A DNA stretch of 64,000 nt from Capra hircus. Lineage: Eukaryota; Chordata; Mammalia; Artiodactyla; Bovidae. Of this stretch, positions 1 through 9,957 are shown piece by piece. The notes under the pieces are model-generated. The model searched no databases. It was not told where the DNA came from and saw nothing but the letters and a program-made list of their open reading frames with translations. The translations under genes and the position numbers were made by a program. Position 1 is the stretch's first letter. Each line of letters opens with the position of its first letter. The stretch spans positions 72,416,458 to 72,480,457 of the forward strand of contig NC_030823.1 of assembly GCF_001704415.2 (NCBI RefSeq), given 5' to 3'.

Positions 1-209
1 AGAAGGGTGAAGGGCATGAAGTTGGTCCCCCTTGTCAGAGCATCTCCCTTGGGATTTCCTGGAAGTCCCATCCCATAAGTTCTATCTGCATCTCATTTGG
101 TACATTTAGCTGACATGGAGACTAGGAAATGTGGGCCCAGAGCTGGGCACATTGCTGCTGTAAAAATTAATAAACAAACATCTCAGTTTAAAAAGTCAGG
201 AGATCAAAA

Positions 210-588
210 AAGGTAGCTCTTATGTCTTGTGATGAAAGCAGAGCCCAGCAAGAAGAAAGACTTCCTCTTCTTGCCTGGCAAGAACTCAGCCAATGAGAGG
301 CAGTTACAACTCAACCAATGAAAAGCCAGCCTGGCAAGAACCCAGCCAATGAGAGACAACTCAGCCAATGAAATTCCTCCAAGGGACCCTTTGTTTACTA
401 CAGCCCTTCCAATTTCCTTTTCTCCTCTCTGAAGGAGTTATCTCCATTCTTGCTGGGGATTTGCATGTGGCTCACCATGTGCAAACACTGAATTGCAGTT
501 TTTGCTGATCCCAAATAAACTCTCCCCCCCACCCCCTTTTTTTTTTTCCTGAAGAAATAATTGGCAGTCTATTTGTTTTAGGTCAACA
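210..588 (+). mobile_element. solitary ERV LTR, probably class I type
   Basis: The block has LTR architecture: an upstream enhancer-like region with four CCAAT boxes (290-294, 315-319, 346-350, 365-369), a polyadenylation signal AATAAA at 514-519, then a C-rich and T-rich stretch, ending near the CA at 587-588. The CCAAT region is a tandem duplication with a period of about 56 bases. No gag, pol or env sequence follows, so it is probably a solo LTR. The 5' edge is approximate and I could not find a clean target duplication. Family name not assigned. Confidence 0.5.
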
Positions 589-605
589 CTGCTCTGAGTT
601 AAATC

Positions 606-733
606 AGAAGACTTTTTCTTTTTTAATTGGGGGATAATTGCTTTACAATGCTGTGTTTGTTTCTGCCATACATCAAGGGGAATCGTGCATAAGTATCCAT
701 ATGTCCCCTCCCTCTTGAGCCTCTCTCACACCG
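606..733 (-). mobile_element. L1 3' UTR fragment (artiodactyl L1)
   Basis: The sequence reads as the reverse complement of the artiodactyl L1 3' untranslated end, starting with the characteristic ttttaattgg motif. It is a short 5'-truncated piece directly downstream of the LTR. Confidence 0.6.
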
Positions 734-1075
734 AAGTCAGAGTGTTATAGCCAAAGAGGAAAAGAAGAAAAAATGTCAAGGAGGCAAACAGTCTCTATAC
801 AAACATCCAGCCAAACAAAGCTCAGGGCTAAGTTTAGGAAATGTTGGTGTGTACTGATTCCTCACTGGTCTCCAATGTTTTGTCTTACAGGCTACATGAT
901 CTTTTTCTGTTTTCTCTCTCTCACACACAGTCTGTATTTCCATTTATCTTTGTCTCTCAACACACATATAAGTATACAGAAATTTATATATCTATGCAGG
1001 TATATCTTAGATCATCCACAAACTATAAATGACTAATAGGCTTAGAGCAGGAAGAAAATTTAGAAACTATTTAGC
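734..1075. other. unassigned, CT/CA-rich low-complexity patch
   Basis: No element or gene was recognised. Positions about 900-990 are rich in CT and CA. Open frames here are short and look like chance. Confidence 0.4.
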
Positions 1076-1195
1076 TCAGTGGTTCTCAACTGTGGTAGCA
1101 TGTTAGAATCAGTTGGGGGAATTTATAAGAATATTTATGCTTGAGTCCTACTAGTTTGAATTGTAATCTTTGGGGATAATGCCCAAATATTCATC
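1076..1195 (+). mobile_element. MER20-like hAT fragment
   Basis: The start carries the cagtggttctcaac terminal motif of hAT-Charlie non-autonomous elements, followed by diverged MER20-like sequence. The far terminus is missing. Confidence 0.5.
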
Positions 1196-1309
1196 TTTTT
1201 TTTCCTAAGTCTTTCTTCCCAGTTAATTCTACTCTGTAGCCAGTTTGCAAATATGTGGTCTAGACTTACTTCATCATATTACAGGAAAATTGTCTGTGAA
1301 ATTATTTCT

Positions 1310-1440
1310 TTCATGGCTGTTTACCCCATGAGACTGTAAAACCTATGAGAGCAGTCACAGTACCTATTATGTTAACGCGATATCCATCCCCAAAGCTTAG
1401 CACAGCCCTGGCACAAATTTGAGTGAATTAATATGAATGA
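1310..1440 (+). mobile_element. L2 3' end fragment
   Basis: It resembles the L2 tail: an actgtaaaacctatgag-like stretch, then an agcttagcacagccctggcac core and a gaatgaatgag end. Strongly diverged. Confidence 0.5.
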
Positions 1441-1444
1441 ATGA

Positions 1445-1535
1445 GTCATCCAAGGCTCAGAGAGGAGAAGGTCCTCATGCAAGGTCATAGAGCAAATACA
1501 CACACGGCTGAACGAGGATTAGAAATTTTATCTCT
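1445..1535 (-). mobile_element. MIR fragment
   Basis: The stretch ggctcagagaggagaag followed by caaggtcatagagc matches the reverse complement of the MIR core. It directly follows the L2 tail. Confidence 0.5.
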
Positions 1536-2631
1536 CAACTTCCTGTTCCGGGCGCCTTCAGGTAGCCCACGGCTTCCATAGTCGGATGGTCAGGACTTGG
1601 AGCTCTTTACTCCAGATGTGCTTTAGTGCTCCTGCAGCGCTTATTCTATGCTGTTGTAATTATTTGTGAATCTCGGGTAAGGAACTGTATCTTCTTTCTT
1701 CAAGCATCATCAGCCACATACCTTGCCCGGCTCACCATAAATAACTCATCATAATAGCTAACAGGGAAGGAAAGAAAGAAAGAGCCCATGCCAATTCACT
1801 CCTTTGGAATACCATAACTTTTTTCAGAGTCTTTCTTGTCAAAAATCACTTCTTCAACCTTCCTTTTCTATGCCTTAACCCTGGCTTTTATGTGGTCTCT
1901 AGCCAATTGCTCAATTTTAATTACCTGTCTGGTTGAAAAGTTTTGAAAACTAATTCACAGTAAGGTGTTAATGATTGATAAGGTTTGATGGAATACACCT
2001 TTTGGGGATCTTTGCATATCAACCAAGAACAGTGTCCTGACTTGAAAAAGGAAAAAAGTCTAAGTATAATGATCAGAACTCCTGAGGGACAACTAGGGCT
2101 GTAAGCAAAATGGCCTTCCAGGAAAGATATAATCACATCAAAACACTTGTCATGTAGCAGGCAGCTAGGTTTTCCTCTTTGAGTAAGAAACCTGGAAGGT
2201 ACGCCTAGGGGTCAAGTCCTCGAGTCTGCGTCAGTTAGAGATCTGCCTTGATCGTGGGGTCCTCACTGTAGATACATTATGGACGCAATGGTAAAGACCA
2301 GCAGCTTCCCTGGGGTGAAGTGGGGGCTTGGCCACAGGAGCTCAGACCCATATGGTCCAGGAGGAAGGAGATGCATATTCAGCGCCTGAGGCAGAGCTCT
2401 TAATAAATGTTAACTCTCTTTCTTCTCTCAGCAGGCATTGCTCAGTCAGCAGCCCCAGAGGGAACAATTAGATTGTTTATCCAAACCTCAGCCACTTTGC
2501 TATGTAATTGATTTTTCATTGAGTGTATTTAAGAAATGGTTATTTACATGAATACGGGCACACCAGGGACAGGGCAGCATCTGATCACAGGAAATGGGAG
2601 GGAACCTAGATCAAAGTGCGGAATTTAGTGG
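1536..2631. other. unassigned, apparently unique sequence
   Basis: About 1.1 kb without a recognised repeat or exon. There is a short aaag/gaaa run near 1764-1780. Nothing here supports a coding call. Confidence 0.4.
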
Positions 2632-2805
2632 GAGGGAGGGGGGGGCTTTGGAGGCAGACAGCCTTGGCTGGGAGTCTGGCTCTGGCTGCTGACTTTGTGT
2701 ATTCGGGCAAATTATTAACCCTCTGAGCCTTGGTCTCCTCATTTGAAAAGGAAGTAAATTTACTTGAGAATGAAATTGAACAATGCTTATAAAATGCTGA
2801 GAGCT
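2632..2805 (+). mobile_element. MIR SINE
   Basis: The MIR core is visible in the plus orientation: a ggcaaattattaaccctctgagcc stretch (split here as the tRNA-head to core region at about 2705-2730) followed by a tctcctcatttgaaaagg-like segment. Confidence 0.7.
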
Positions 2806-3092
2806 GGGCCTGCTGCATTCTCAATACTATAGTTATCTCTAGACTATTGTTATTATTACTACCACGGTTAGTTTCCATGCCAGGGAAGCTCTCAGTCCAC
2901 CACTTAGCCTACCTGATCCTAACCGTATCCCACCGCTTGCCCTAAGTCTTACCTCTTCCCCAAAGCACCCCCTGATGGTTCTGGTCCTTCTCTAGTTACC
3001 ACCCTCTTCCACGATCATTTACGAGATTTAGTCTGTAGCATCATGTTTTAAACCTTAGTTAGAAGCGATTCTGCCTTCTTTTTCCTCATCTA
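2806..3092. other. unassigned, possibly a diverged L2 segment
   Basis: The 2935-3050 part has the C/T-rich texture of plus-strand L2, but no diagnostic block is clear. Confidence 0.25.
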
Positions 3093-3169
3093 GACAAGGG
3101 ATTGGCAAACTATAGCACAACGGCCAAATCTGGTCTATTCTTTTGTGGGTTCTAAGTTAAGGATTCACT

Positions 3170-3340
3170 GGGGGCTCATCTCCTGCAGTGCGGGAGATCT
3201 AGGTTCGATCCCTGAGTTGGGAAGATCCCCTGGAGAAGGGAAAGGCTACCCACTCCAGTATTCTGGCCTAGGGAATTCCATGGATTGTATAGTCCATGGG
3301 GTGGCAAAGAGTCGGACACGACTGGCCGACTTTCACTTTT
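3170..3340 (+). mobile_element. Bov-tA SINE, head shortened
   Basis: It contains the tRNA-like B-box region (ggttcgatccctgagttggg) and the A-unit through gagtcggacacgactg. The first bases of the tRNA-related head are deleted. It sits inside the hAT relic. Confidence 0.85.
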
Positions 3341-3583
3341 GCTTGAGCTAAGAATAGTTTTCACATTTTTAAATGATTGAAAAAAAGTCAAAGGAAGAAG
3401 GCTATTTTATAATACATGAAAGTGATGTGAAACTCAAATTTTAGTGTTTGTAAATAGAGCTTTATTGGAAGACAGCCACACCCATTCATTTGTATATTTC
3501 CTATGGCTGCTTTTAGGCCACAGTGGCAAAGCTGAGTAGTTATTAGAGATTGTTTGATCCATAAAGTGAAAAATACTTAGTAC

Positions 3584-3728
3584 CTGGAAAGGGGTTTGGG
3601 AGAGAACAGATGCATGTACATGTATGGCTGAATCCCTTCACTATTGACCTGAAACTACCACAACATTGTTAATCGGCCATATACCAATACAAAATGTTTT
3701 TGGTGTTAAAAAATAAAAATTAAAAAAA
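3584..3728 (+). mobile_element. L1 3' tail insertion
   Basis: It matches the ruminant L1 3' end (acatgtatggctgaatccc, later caacattgttaatcggcc) and ends in an A-rich tail. The flanks aaatacttagtacc (about 3570) and aaatatttagtatc (about 3729) look like a diverged target-site duplication. Confidence 0.65.
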
Positions 3729-3776
3729 ATATTTAGTATCTTGTCCCATATAGGAACATTTGCTGAACTCTGGACT

Positions 3777-4131
3777 ATAAGCTGCTTAGGTGGCAAGATG
3801 TGCCGTTCTTGTTTGAATCTCCATGGCGCGGAGCAGACACTTGTCATAGAGCAGGTGTTAGACAAATCCTCTGCATTCCTGAAGCAACAGGTCAGGCTTG
3901 CCACTGGGGTCTCCTGTCCATCCTCCCTCTGCTCTTGCTTTTGGGGTGCGAGTGGAGGATTATTTGTACAGCAGGAGTGTGTGGGTAGCTGTCCCTCTTG
4001 TGGATTTGAGGTCTTTAAAGGCAGAGAAGCCAGTTCTAAGTGCAGTGTCAAGAGAAGGAAATGAATATTCGTGGGCGCCAGTATGCACCTTGCATGTGCT
4101 GCTTCCTTTGGATGCCTTATCTCATTTAATA
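3777..4131. other. unassigned, apparently unique sequence
   Basis: No repeat recognised. Overlapping short frames on both strands exist, but none shows a known protein motif. Confidence 0.35.
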
Positions 4132-4295
4132 CCCATTCATTTATTCAGCAAACAGTTACGAAGTGCCTGCTATGCACCAGGCATTGTTCTAGACACCGTA
4201 AGTATAGCTGGGAGCCAAACAGACAAAACATTTCCTGCTATCATTGAGTTTACTTTATATGTTGAAATGGGCAGGCATTCTAAATAAATAAGCAC

Positions 4296-4305
4296 AATAT
4301 ATTGT
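4296..4305. repeat. target-site duplication, left copy
   Basis: The 10-base aatatattgt at 4296-4305 is repeated at 4521-4530, flanking the SINE. Confidence 0.85.
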
Positions 4306-4520
4306 GTTTTGTTGTTGTTTTAGTTGCTAAGTCATGTTCCACTCTTGCTACCCCATAAACTATAGCCCACCAGGCTCCCCTGTCCATGGGATTTCCCAGG
4401 CAAGAATACTGGAGTGGGTTGTCATTTTCTTCTCCTGAGGATCTTCCCCACCCAGGGATCGAACCCACATCTCCCTCATTGACAGGTGGATTCTTTACCA
4501 CTGAGCCACAAGGGAAGCCC
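4306..4520 (-). mobile_element. Bov-tA SINE, full length
   Basis: It reads as a reverse-complement Bov-tA, ending with the tRNA-like head (…cacaagggaagccc). It is flanked by the 10-base duplication aatatattgt and inserted in the L2 relic. Confidence 0.9.
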
Positions 4521-4772
4521 AATATATTGTATAGATAAGATCATAAATGATAAGGGGGAAAATAAGGCAGACATGATACTTGCCAGCTTTTAGTTTTTGA
4601 TGGTGGGGAATTCTTAGAATTTTAGATGGAGAGGTCAGAGGATGCCTCTCTGAAAAGGTGATTTGAGCAAAGACTGAGGGGGTGAACTATGCGGATATTT
4701 GGAGAGAATATTACAGTTGACCTTCAAAAACACAGGTTTGAGCTGCAGGGGTCACTTATATGTATATTTTTC

Positions 4773-4917
4773 AACAGTTATGAAGTGCCTACTGTGGACC
4801 AGGCATTGTTCTAGACACGGTAAGTATAGCTGGGAGCAAAAGAGACAAAACATTTCCTGCTATCATTGAGTTTACTCTATATGTTGAAATGGGCAGGCAT
4901 TCTAAATAAATAAGCAC
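4773..4917. repeat. 145-bp copy of L2 segment 4151-4295
   Basis: The two 145-base blocks align without gaps, with 8 mismatches counted by eye (about 94% identity). They lie 622 bases apart in the same orientation. The copy sits inside the Tigger-like element, between its left-end sequence and the tacaggatctg segment. Confidence 0.85.
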
Positions 4918-4995
4918 TACAGGATCTGAGGTTGATTGACTCCATGGAGGCAGAACTGCAGATACAGAAGAACCATGAATACGGAGGGCTGAATG

Positions 4996-5202
4996 TCAGT
5001 TCAGTTCAGTTCAGTTCAGTTCAGTCACTCAGTCGTGTCCGATCTGCAACCCCATGGACCGCAGCACACCAGGCCTCCCTGTCCATCACCAACTCCTGGA
5101 GCTTGCTCAAACTCATGTCCATCGAGTTGGTGATGCCATCCAACCATCTCATCCTCTGTCGTCCCCTTCTCCTCCTGCCTTCAGTCTTTCCCAGCATCAG
5201 GG
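4996..5202 (-). mobile_element. BovB 3' end fragment
   Basis: It begins with repeated ttcag units, the reverse complement of the BovB 3' terminus, and continues through the gatgccatccaaccatctc region to the catcagg motif. About 207 bases; inserted in the Tigger-like element. Confidence 0.85.
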
Positions 5203-5474
5203 TTACACACGGATATTCCACCAAGAAGGGTTGGCACCCTAACCCCTGTGTTGTTCAACGGTCAATTGTATAGGCAGAGGGGTGGCAAGTGCCAAGGCCC
5301 TGAGAAAACAGGGGACTTGGGGTCCAAGGAATAAGCCTGAGTGAGGAGAGGGAGAAGTAAGGAGGAGGAGAAGGTGGGAGCTGAGCGGGCAGGGGGACAG
5401 GGGAAAGAGAAGGACCATGGAAAGCGCTTCCTATCACCGAGCGGGCTTCAGTTTTCCTTCTGGGATGGGAAGTC

Positions 5475-5497
5475 CCTGAAGGTTTTGAACCTTCAGG
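5475..5497. repeat. perfect inverted repeat, 10-bp arms, 3-nt loop
   Basis: Arms cctgaaggtt (5475-5484) and aaccttcagg (5488-5497) are exact reverse complements around ttg. They lie in L2-derived sequence whose usual form is not palindromic here. Confidence 0.8.
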
Positions 5498-5524
5498 ATT
5501 GAGGATATCTGACTTTTATTTTAA

Positions 5525-5655
5525 AATAAGAGCTGTGTGAGGTAGAGCTGATTTTTGTTTTCATTCTACAGATAAAAACATGGAAATTTGCAAAGGCCGG
5601 GTGGTGCGTGGTTATGCAACTAGTAAAAGGCAGAGGTGGGACTTGAATAACGTCT
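5525..5655 (-). mobile_element. MIR fragment
   Basis: A diverged reverse-complement MIR core: ttcattctacagataaaaac followed by gcaactagtaaaaggcagag. Confidence 0.5.
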
Positions 5656-6373
5656 TGCTGAGATTCCACTGTCCTCTCCGTCTGGCTGGCTGGCACAGAG
5701 TAGAGCCTCAGTAACTGTCATTAAGTGAATGCAAAACGGCTTCTGAGACTCGGGCCGCGGATTGAGCTGCACAGCCCCGCAAGCTGTCCCTCTGCTCAGC
5801 TCCGTCCGGGCGCGGGGACAGCGAGGAGCACGCCCTAAGTGCTGGCCACTGAGCCCTGCTGTCTTCCTGAAACTTGCGCCAGCCATGCAGTGGCCGAATG
5901 ACAAACATTAATTAAAGTACGAGGGAGCAATTAGCTCCTAATACTCACATGCTGCCGATTAAACACCTTGATGACTGGTTTGCCCTGGAGCTTAATGAGG
6001 TGTTTCCAAATAAACCTAGCTCTGTGCCACCACCTGTCAGTCTCAGAGCCAACCCTTCCCCTGGATGTGCCCTCTCTTCCTTGGGAAGGAGTAGGAGGGC
6101 TGGTTTGGGTGGAGAAGTGAAATCAGACGTTGGCGTCTCTCGAGATGCTCTCGTGGTCCTCTCGTGGGTTTTTAAAGTCAGCAAAAATCACTGTGCAGGT
6201 CATATCTTGGTCCCTGCCTGTGCTCCCTCCAGACTTCAGGCCACAGGACCCTTTAGCTACGGGGCCTGTGATAGAGGAAAATTTTAATGTGTATTGAGAC
6301 TTCTCCTTCCTGCGGGTAACGTGAAATCCCACTGTTTCATCCCTACTGTCTGCTGCCTAAGCACAGGCTATTG
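5656..6373. other. unique block, candidate regulatory/conserved element
   Basis: No repeat recognised. Positions 5745-5835 hold roughly ten CpG dinucleotides in about 90 bases. Downstream are homeodomain-like cores (cattaattaaag near 5907, caattag near 5929) and the inverted repeat ggagc-aatta-gctcc at 5924-5938. No exon was recognised. Confidence 0.35.
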
Positions 6374-6567
6374 CGGTTGTCTAGTCGCTAAGTCATGTCC
6401 GATTCTTTGCAACCCCATGGACTGCAGCAGGCCAGGCTTCCTGTCCTTCATTATCTCCCAGAGTTTGCTCAAACTCATGTCCATTGAGTTGGTGATGCCA
6501 TCCAACCATCTCATCCTCGGCTGCCCTCTTCGCCTTTTGCCCCTAATCTTTCTTCTGATACTGGGAA
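6374..6567 (-). mobile_element. BovB 3' end / BovB-derived SINE
   Basis: Reverse-complement BovB-type tail with the tcgctaagtcatgtccg head, cccatggactgcagcag and gatgccatccaaccatctc blocks. It is diverged, lacks the ttcag repeats, and could be an ART2A-type derivative. Confidence 0.75.
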
Positions 6568-7157
6568 AGACTGAAGTACAGATTATCCTCCTAAAAACTG
6601 TGTAATTGCATTGTTCTGAATGAGAGGCCAGAGTTTAATAGCAACACAGGAGAGAAGTCTTTGTGTTAACAGAACCAAGAGATGGCTGGAGATGCCAAAT
6701 TGCGCCTTGTTTGATCAAGGGATGACACTGTGATACTTGGTGCTGGTGAGGGACGCAAGTACTGAGGGAAGGGTAGCATTTTACAAGGGCGTTGTAACAC
6801 TGACGAGTAGACATTCCCTGTGGATGCTGGTCAGTGTGGTTGGTGGGGATGGCGGGGGGGTGTTAGTGCTAGAAATCAAATCAGTCAAGGAATAGATGAA
6901 GGAATCGAGAATACTTTGTCCGGAGCCCTGGCAATTCTTGGGACTGGGGCTGGGTATGGTGGCCATCATTCAATCTGTGAGAGCTGCTGTAGCATATTCC
7001 GTGTTGCTCCACAGATCAGCGCAAATGTCCAGGAGTGACAGTACCATAACCCACATTTTTATCCGTTATACTTTGTAGAAGGAAGGCGAGGGATTTGCTG
7101 GGTTTACAGCACTTACCATTCTCCCCATAGCTGAAGCCATTTTTTCCCAACTTGAAT
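6568..7157. other. unassigned, apparently unique sequence
   Basis: No named repeat or exon. G-rich stretch near 6830-6865. Confidence 0.35.
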
Positions 7158-7164
7158 TCTGCAG

Positions 7165-7561
7165 ATGAAGAAAGCTGAGTACCAAAGAACTGATGCTTTT
7201 GAACTGTGGTGTTGGAGAAGACTCTTGAGAGTCCCTGGGACTGCAAGGAAATCAAACCCTTTAATCGTAAAGGAAATCAGTCCTGAATATGCATTGGAAG
7301 AACTGATGCTGAAGCTGAAACTCCAATACTTTGGCCACCTGACGTGAAGAACTGACTCATTGGAAAATACCCTGATGGTGGGAAAGATTGAAGGCAGGTG
7401 GAGAAGGGGACGACAGAGGATGAGATGGTTGGATGGCATCACTGATGGACGTGAATTTGAGTAAACTCTGGGAGTTGGTGACGGACAGGGAGGCCTGGCA
7501 TGCTGCAGTCCATGAGGTCACAAAGAGTTGGACACGACTCAGTGACTGAACTGAACTGAAG
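7165..7561 (+). mobile_element. BovB 3' fragment with target duplication
   Basis: Plus-strand BovB 3' end from the atgaagaaagctgag region to the gactgaactgaactg terminus. The flanks tctgcag (7158-7164 and 7562-7568) form a 7-base target duplication. It is 5' truncated and covers only the end of ORF2 and the 3' terminus. Confidence 0.85.
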
Positions 7562-7571
7562 TCTGCAGCAG

Positions 7572-7970
7572 TTTTAAAACATGATCCCCAAGTCTTCGAC
7601 TCTCCTCTCATCAATAGATGGAATCTTTGTCTCCTTTTCTTAGATCTGTGACTTTTTCACCAATAGAATATAGGGTAAGTAGCAATATATGGTAGCTTCT
7701 GGGCCCAGGGATTAAGAAACCGGCCACTTCCACGCCTCTCTCTTGGGTTGCTCCTTCTTCAAATCCAGCCACTGCAGTGCAAGGAAGCAAGCAGGTGCCT
7801 GGACAGCCACATTTAGGTTGTTCAGCTCAGAGCCCAGCCGATGGCCAGAATTAAACACCGGCTATGTGGATGTGATTCTCTGCACGGAGCAGAAAGGAAC
7901 TGTGCTCCCTGAGCCCTGCCCCCAAAGCACATTTGTGAGCAAGATAAGCGACGGTTGCTGTTTTCAGCCT
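7572..7970 (+). mobile_element. ancient mammalian interspersed repeat, class uncertain
   Basis: The run accaatagaatatagggtaa, then ctctcttgggttgctcc, then cagccactgc…ggaagc resembles a widespread old mammalian LTR-type repeat. I cannot name the family. Confidence 0.35.
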
Positions 7971-8860
7971 TGTACGTGAGAAGGTTTGTTCAATAACTGG
8001 ATCACAGGCAAGGCAGGCTCCCAATTTTTAGAAACATTCCCAACTTGAATGTCAGACTGTTTGTCTATGCGGTAAGTCAGGTCAGCCTGACCCTGGGTAA
8101 ACAGTAGTGACTCAGAGCATTTGTTGACTGTGTGTTCCAGTCATGGAAACTGAACCCTCGCCCTAGTCCTGAGACCCAGTCTTCCTCTAGTGCCCCAGTT
8201 CAGTGTGTGTTTTTTTTAAAAAAAACTTTTATTTTAATAATGATGTCCATTTTTGAAATACAATCTGAAGGTGTTTCAAATACATAAAAGAAGTAAGTGA
8301 GGAGCTGCTCTGGGTGAAGAGGGACAAGGCTGTCTGCCCTGACAGCCCACCCTGTCCTCCCTACCTCACAGGGACCCCGAGACCCTTGCCTTTGTGGGAA
8401 AACCAATATCCCTGTTCCCCTGTGTACACTTGCCTTTGGTCCCATGCTGGAGTCTGTCCTGACCACCTTTCTCCCCCACATACAGGACCAGGCATTGAAA
8501 CAGAAACTAAACTGCAGTATTACTAGCGGTAACGGAGGCACGGTTGCCCACTAAGAGCCCTGGTGAGCTTTCTGAGAAATGAAGGACTAATGTCTTAGCA
8601 GATAAAAGCAAGGCCCTCGCTGGGGCCCTGGAGCCAATGAAGTGGGCCCTCCTTGTGGGGAGAGAGGTGAGGTTGGCTGTGATCTGCCTGGCCACCGTGA
8701 GGGAAGGGCAGGGTCAAGAGGGTGTCTCTGCACTTGGGTGTTAGGATGGCAGTCCATGGAGAGGGTCAGGACACCCACAGCTGGGCGGCAGCAGATGCCA
8801 TAGGAGCCGTCACCAGCGGGGAAAGTTGAGTACCCCCCAGCTCTAACGGGAAGTATTTAA
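7971..8860. other. unassigned sequence
   Basis: Nothing recognised apart from a T/A homopolymer junction at about 8211-8236. Confidence 0.35.
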
Positions 8861-9058
8861 GTGTGATGGCTCAGTAGTAAAGAAGCCATCTACAACGCTG
8901 GAGATACAGGAGACCCGGGTTCAATCCCTGGGTTGAAAAGATTCCCTGGAGGAGGAAATGGCAACCCTCTCCCGTATGCTTTCCTGGAGAATCCCGTGGA
9001 CAGAGGAGCCTAGTGGGCTATAGTCCATGGGGTCCCAAAGAGTCAGACAGGACTGAGG
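8861..9058 (+). mobile_element. Bov-tA SINE
   Basis: tRNA-like head (gatggctcagtagtaaag), B-box region (ggttcaatccctgggttg) and A-unit through gagtcagacaggactgag. Moderately diverged. Confidence 0.85.
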
Positions 9059-9521
9059 AAGCAAATGAGTCCAGTCAATGAGTTTGGAAGGTGCAACATG
9101 AGGCTTCAAGGGACAACAGTGGACAGTCCAGTTTCCCAGGGCTCCCTGGACGTGGAAGGCTGGGCCTGGGGCAGTTGGAGTGAAGGCTGGAGTGGTGGAG
9201 GGGTGCTGAGACGTGTGCTCAGAAGGCAGGAGGACAGGACCCAGTGAGGCCTGCAGAGACCAACGGGGAGGTCAGGGGAAGGGCTGGAAAGGGCAGAGCC
9301 AGGACTCGGGGAAAGGCACCCGAAAAAAAGAGGCTTGTTCCCACACAGAGGACCTGACATTCAGACACATGGGATGGAGAAATGGGGAGGGCTCCAGTGA
9401 AAAGGCCAGGCTTCCAGAAGGTTCTGAGAGGGTTGATCAGTTTCCAGTGAACTATGATGGGCATTGGGGTTGGGGGTGGGTCCAGTGACTGAAGCCTAAA
9501 GGACCGTTACTTCTTTAGAAA
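9059..9521. other. unassigned, purine-rich sequence
   Basis: G/A-rich plus strand without a recognised element. Open frames appear on both strands but have no known motif. Confidence 0.35.
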
Positions 9522-9695
9522 ATCAGTGTGATGTCATGAAAAGAACAACGTCTAGGAGCCAGGAGGTCTGACTTCTTGTCTGGCTTAGCTGCTGAGAAGC
9601 CATTTTGGTTTTCTGGGCCTTTTATTGCCTTATCTGTAAAATGAGGAAGTTAATTGCGATTGATTGCCAAGTCCCTCTGAGTTCTAGAAGTTCTA
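9522..9695 (+). mobile_element. MIR SINE
   Basis: It follows MIR order: an aggagccaggaggtctgac head, ctggcttagctgctgag, ttgccttatctgtaaaatga, then the tail. Confidence 0.7.
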
Positions 9696-9714
9696 GACTT
9701 TGAAAGATCCCATC

Positions 9715-9830
9715 CAACCAACATACATGGGTCAGGCACGGTGCTGGGCCCTCCTGGAGGAGCAAGAGGACCAAATGCCCTTTCTTCAAGGGACTCACAC
9801 TGTAGGAGGGAAAACAGGAGTTTCTACAAG
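9715..9830 (-). mobile_element. L2 fragment
   Basis: Reverse-complement L2 3' region: catgggtcaggcacggtgc, then a ttcttcaagggactcacact segment. Confidence 0.5.
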
Positions 9831-9957
9831 TAGGTGGGCTTCAGTGGGAAAGGAAGAGAAAGCACGGATCTGTTGGTAGGCCCAGATTAAAGTTTAGGGT
9901 GACCTAGTGAAGAGAAGTGGAAAATCTCAAAACTGGGAACTGAAGGAAAACAAAAAA

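Larger units (their letters stand above)
3093..3776 (+). mobile_element. hAT-type DNA transposon relic with SINE and L1 insertions
   Basis: Left-end sequence with ggcaaactatagca, an internal agctttattggaagacag block near 3460, and a right end around tttgctgaactctgg (3760-3775) match a well-known mammalian non-autonomous hAT repeat. It is split by a Bov-tA SINE (3170-3340) and an L1 tail (about 3584-3728). Exact family name not assigned. Confidence 0.6.
4714..5268. mobile_element. Tigger/MER2-group-like DNA transposon with internal insertions
   Basis: Terminal inverted repeats are visible: cagttgaccttcaaaaacac at the left and the reverse complement of the right end beginning caattgaccgttgaacaac. 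Both ends abut TA (4712-4713 and 5269-5270), as expected for Tc1/mariner-type insertion. The interior holds typical sequence near 4921-4990 and 5203-5240. It is disrupted by a 145-base L2-like block and a BovB tail. Confidence 0.65.
4132..5510 (-). mobile_element. L2 LINE relic, interrupted by SINE and Tigger-like element
   Basis: Reverse-complement L2 sequence runs from about 4132 to 4711 and resumes from about 5271 to 5510. It is interrupted by a Bov-tA SINE (4306-4520) and a DNA transposon (4714-5268). The segment 4151-4295 recurs at 4773-4917 inside the DNA transposon. Confidence 0.6.

Noticed and set aside
4996..5035. Repeated ttcag units as a CRISPR-like or microsatellite array
   Set aside because: They are the normal BovB 3' terminal repeat, seen again at 21385, 25598, 50658 and 57102.
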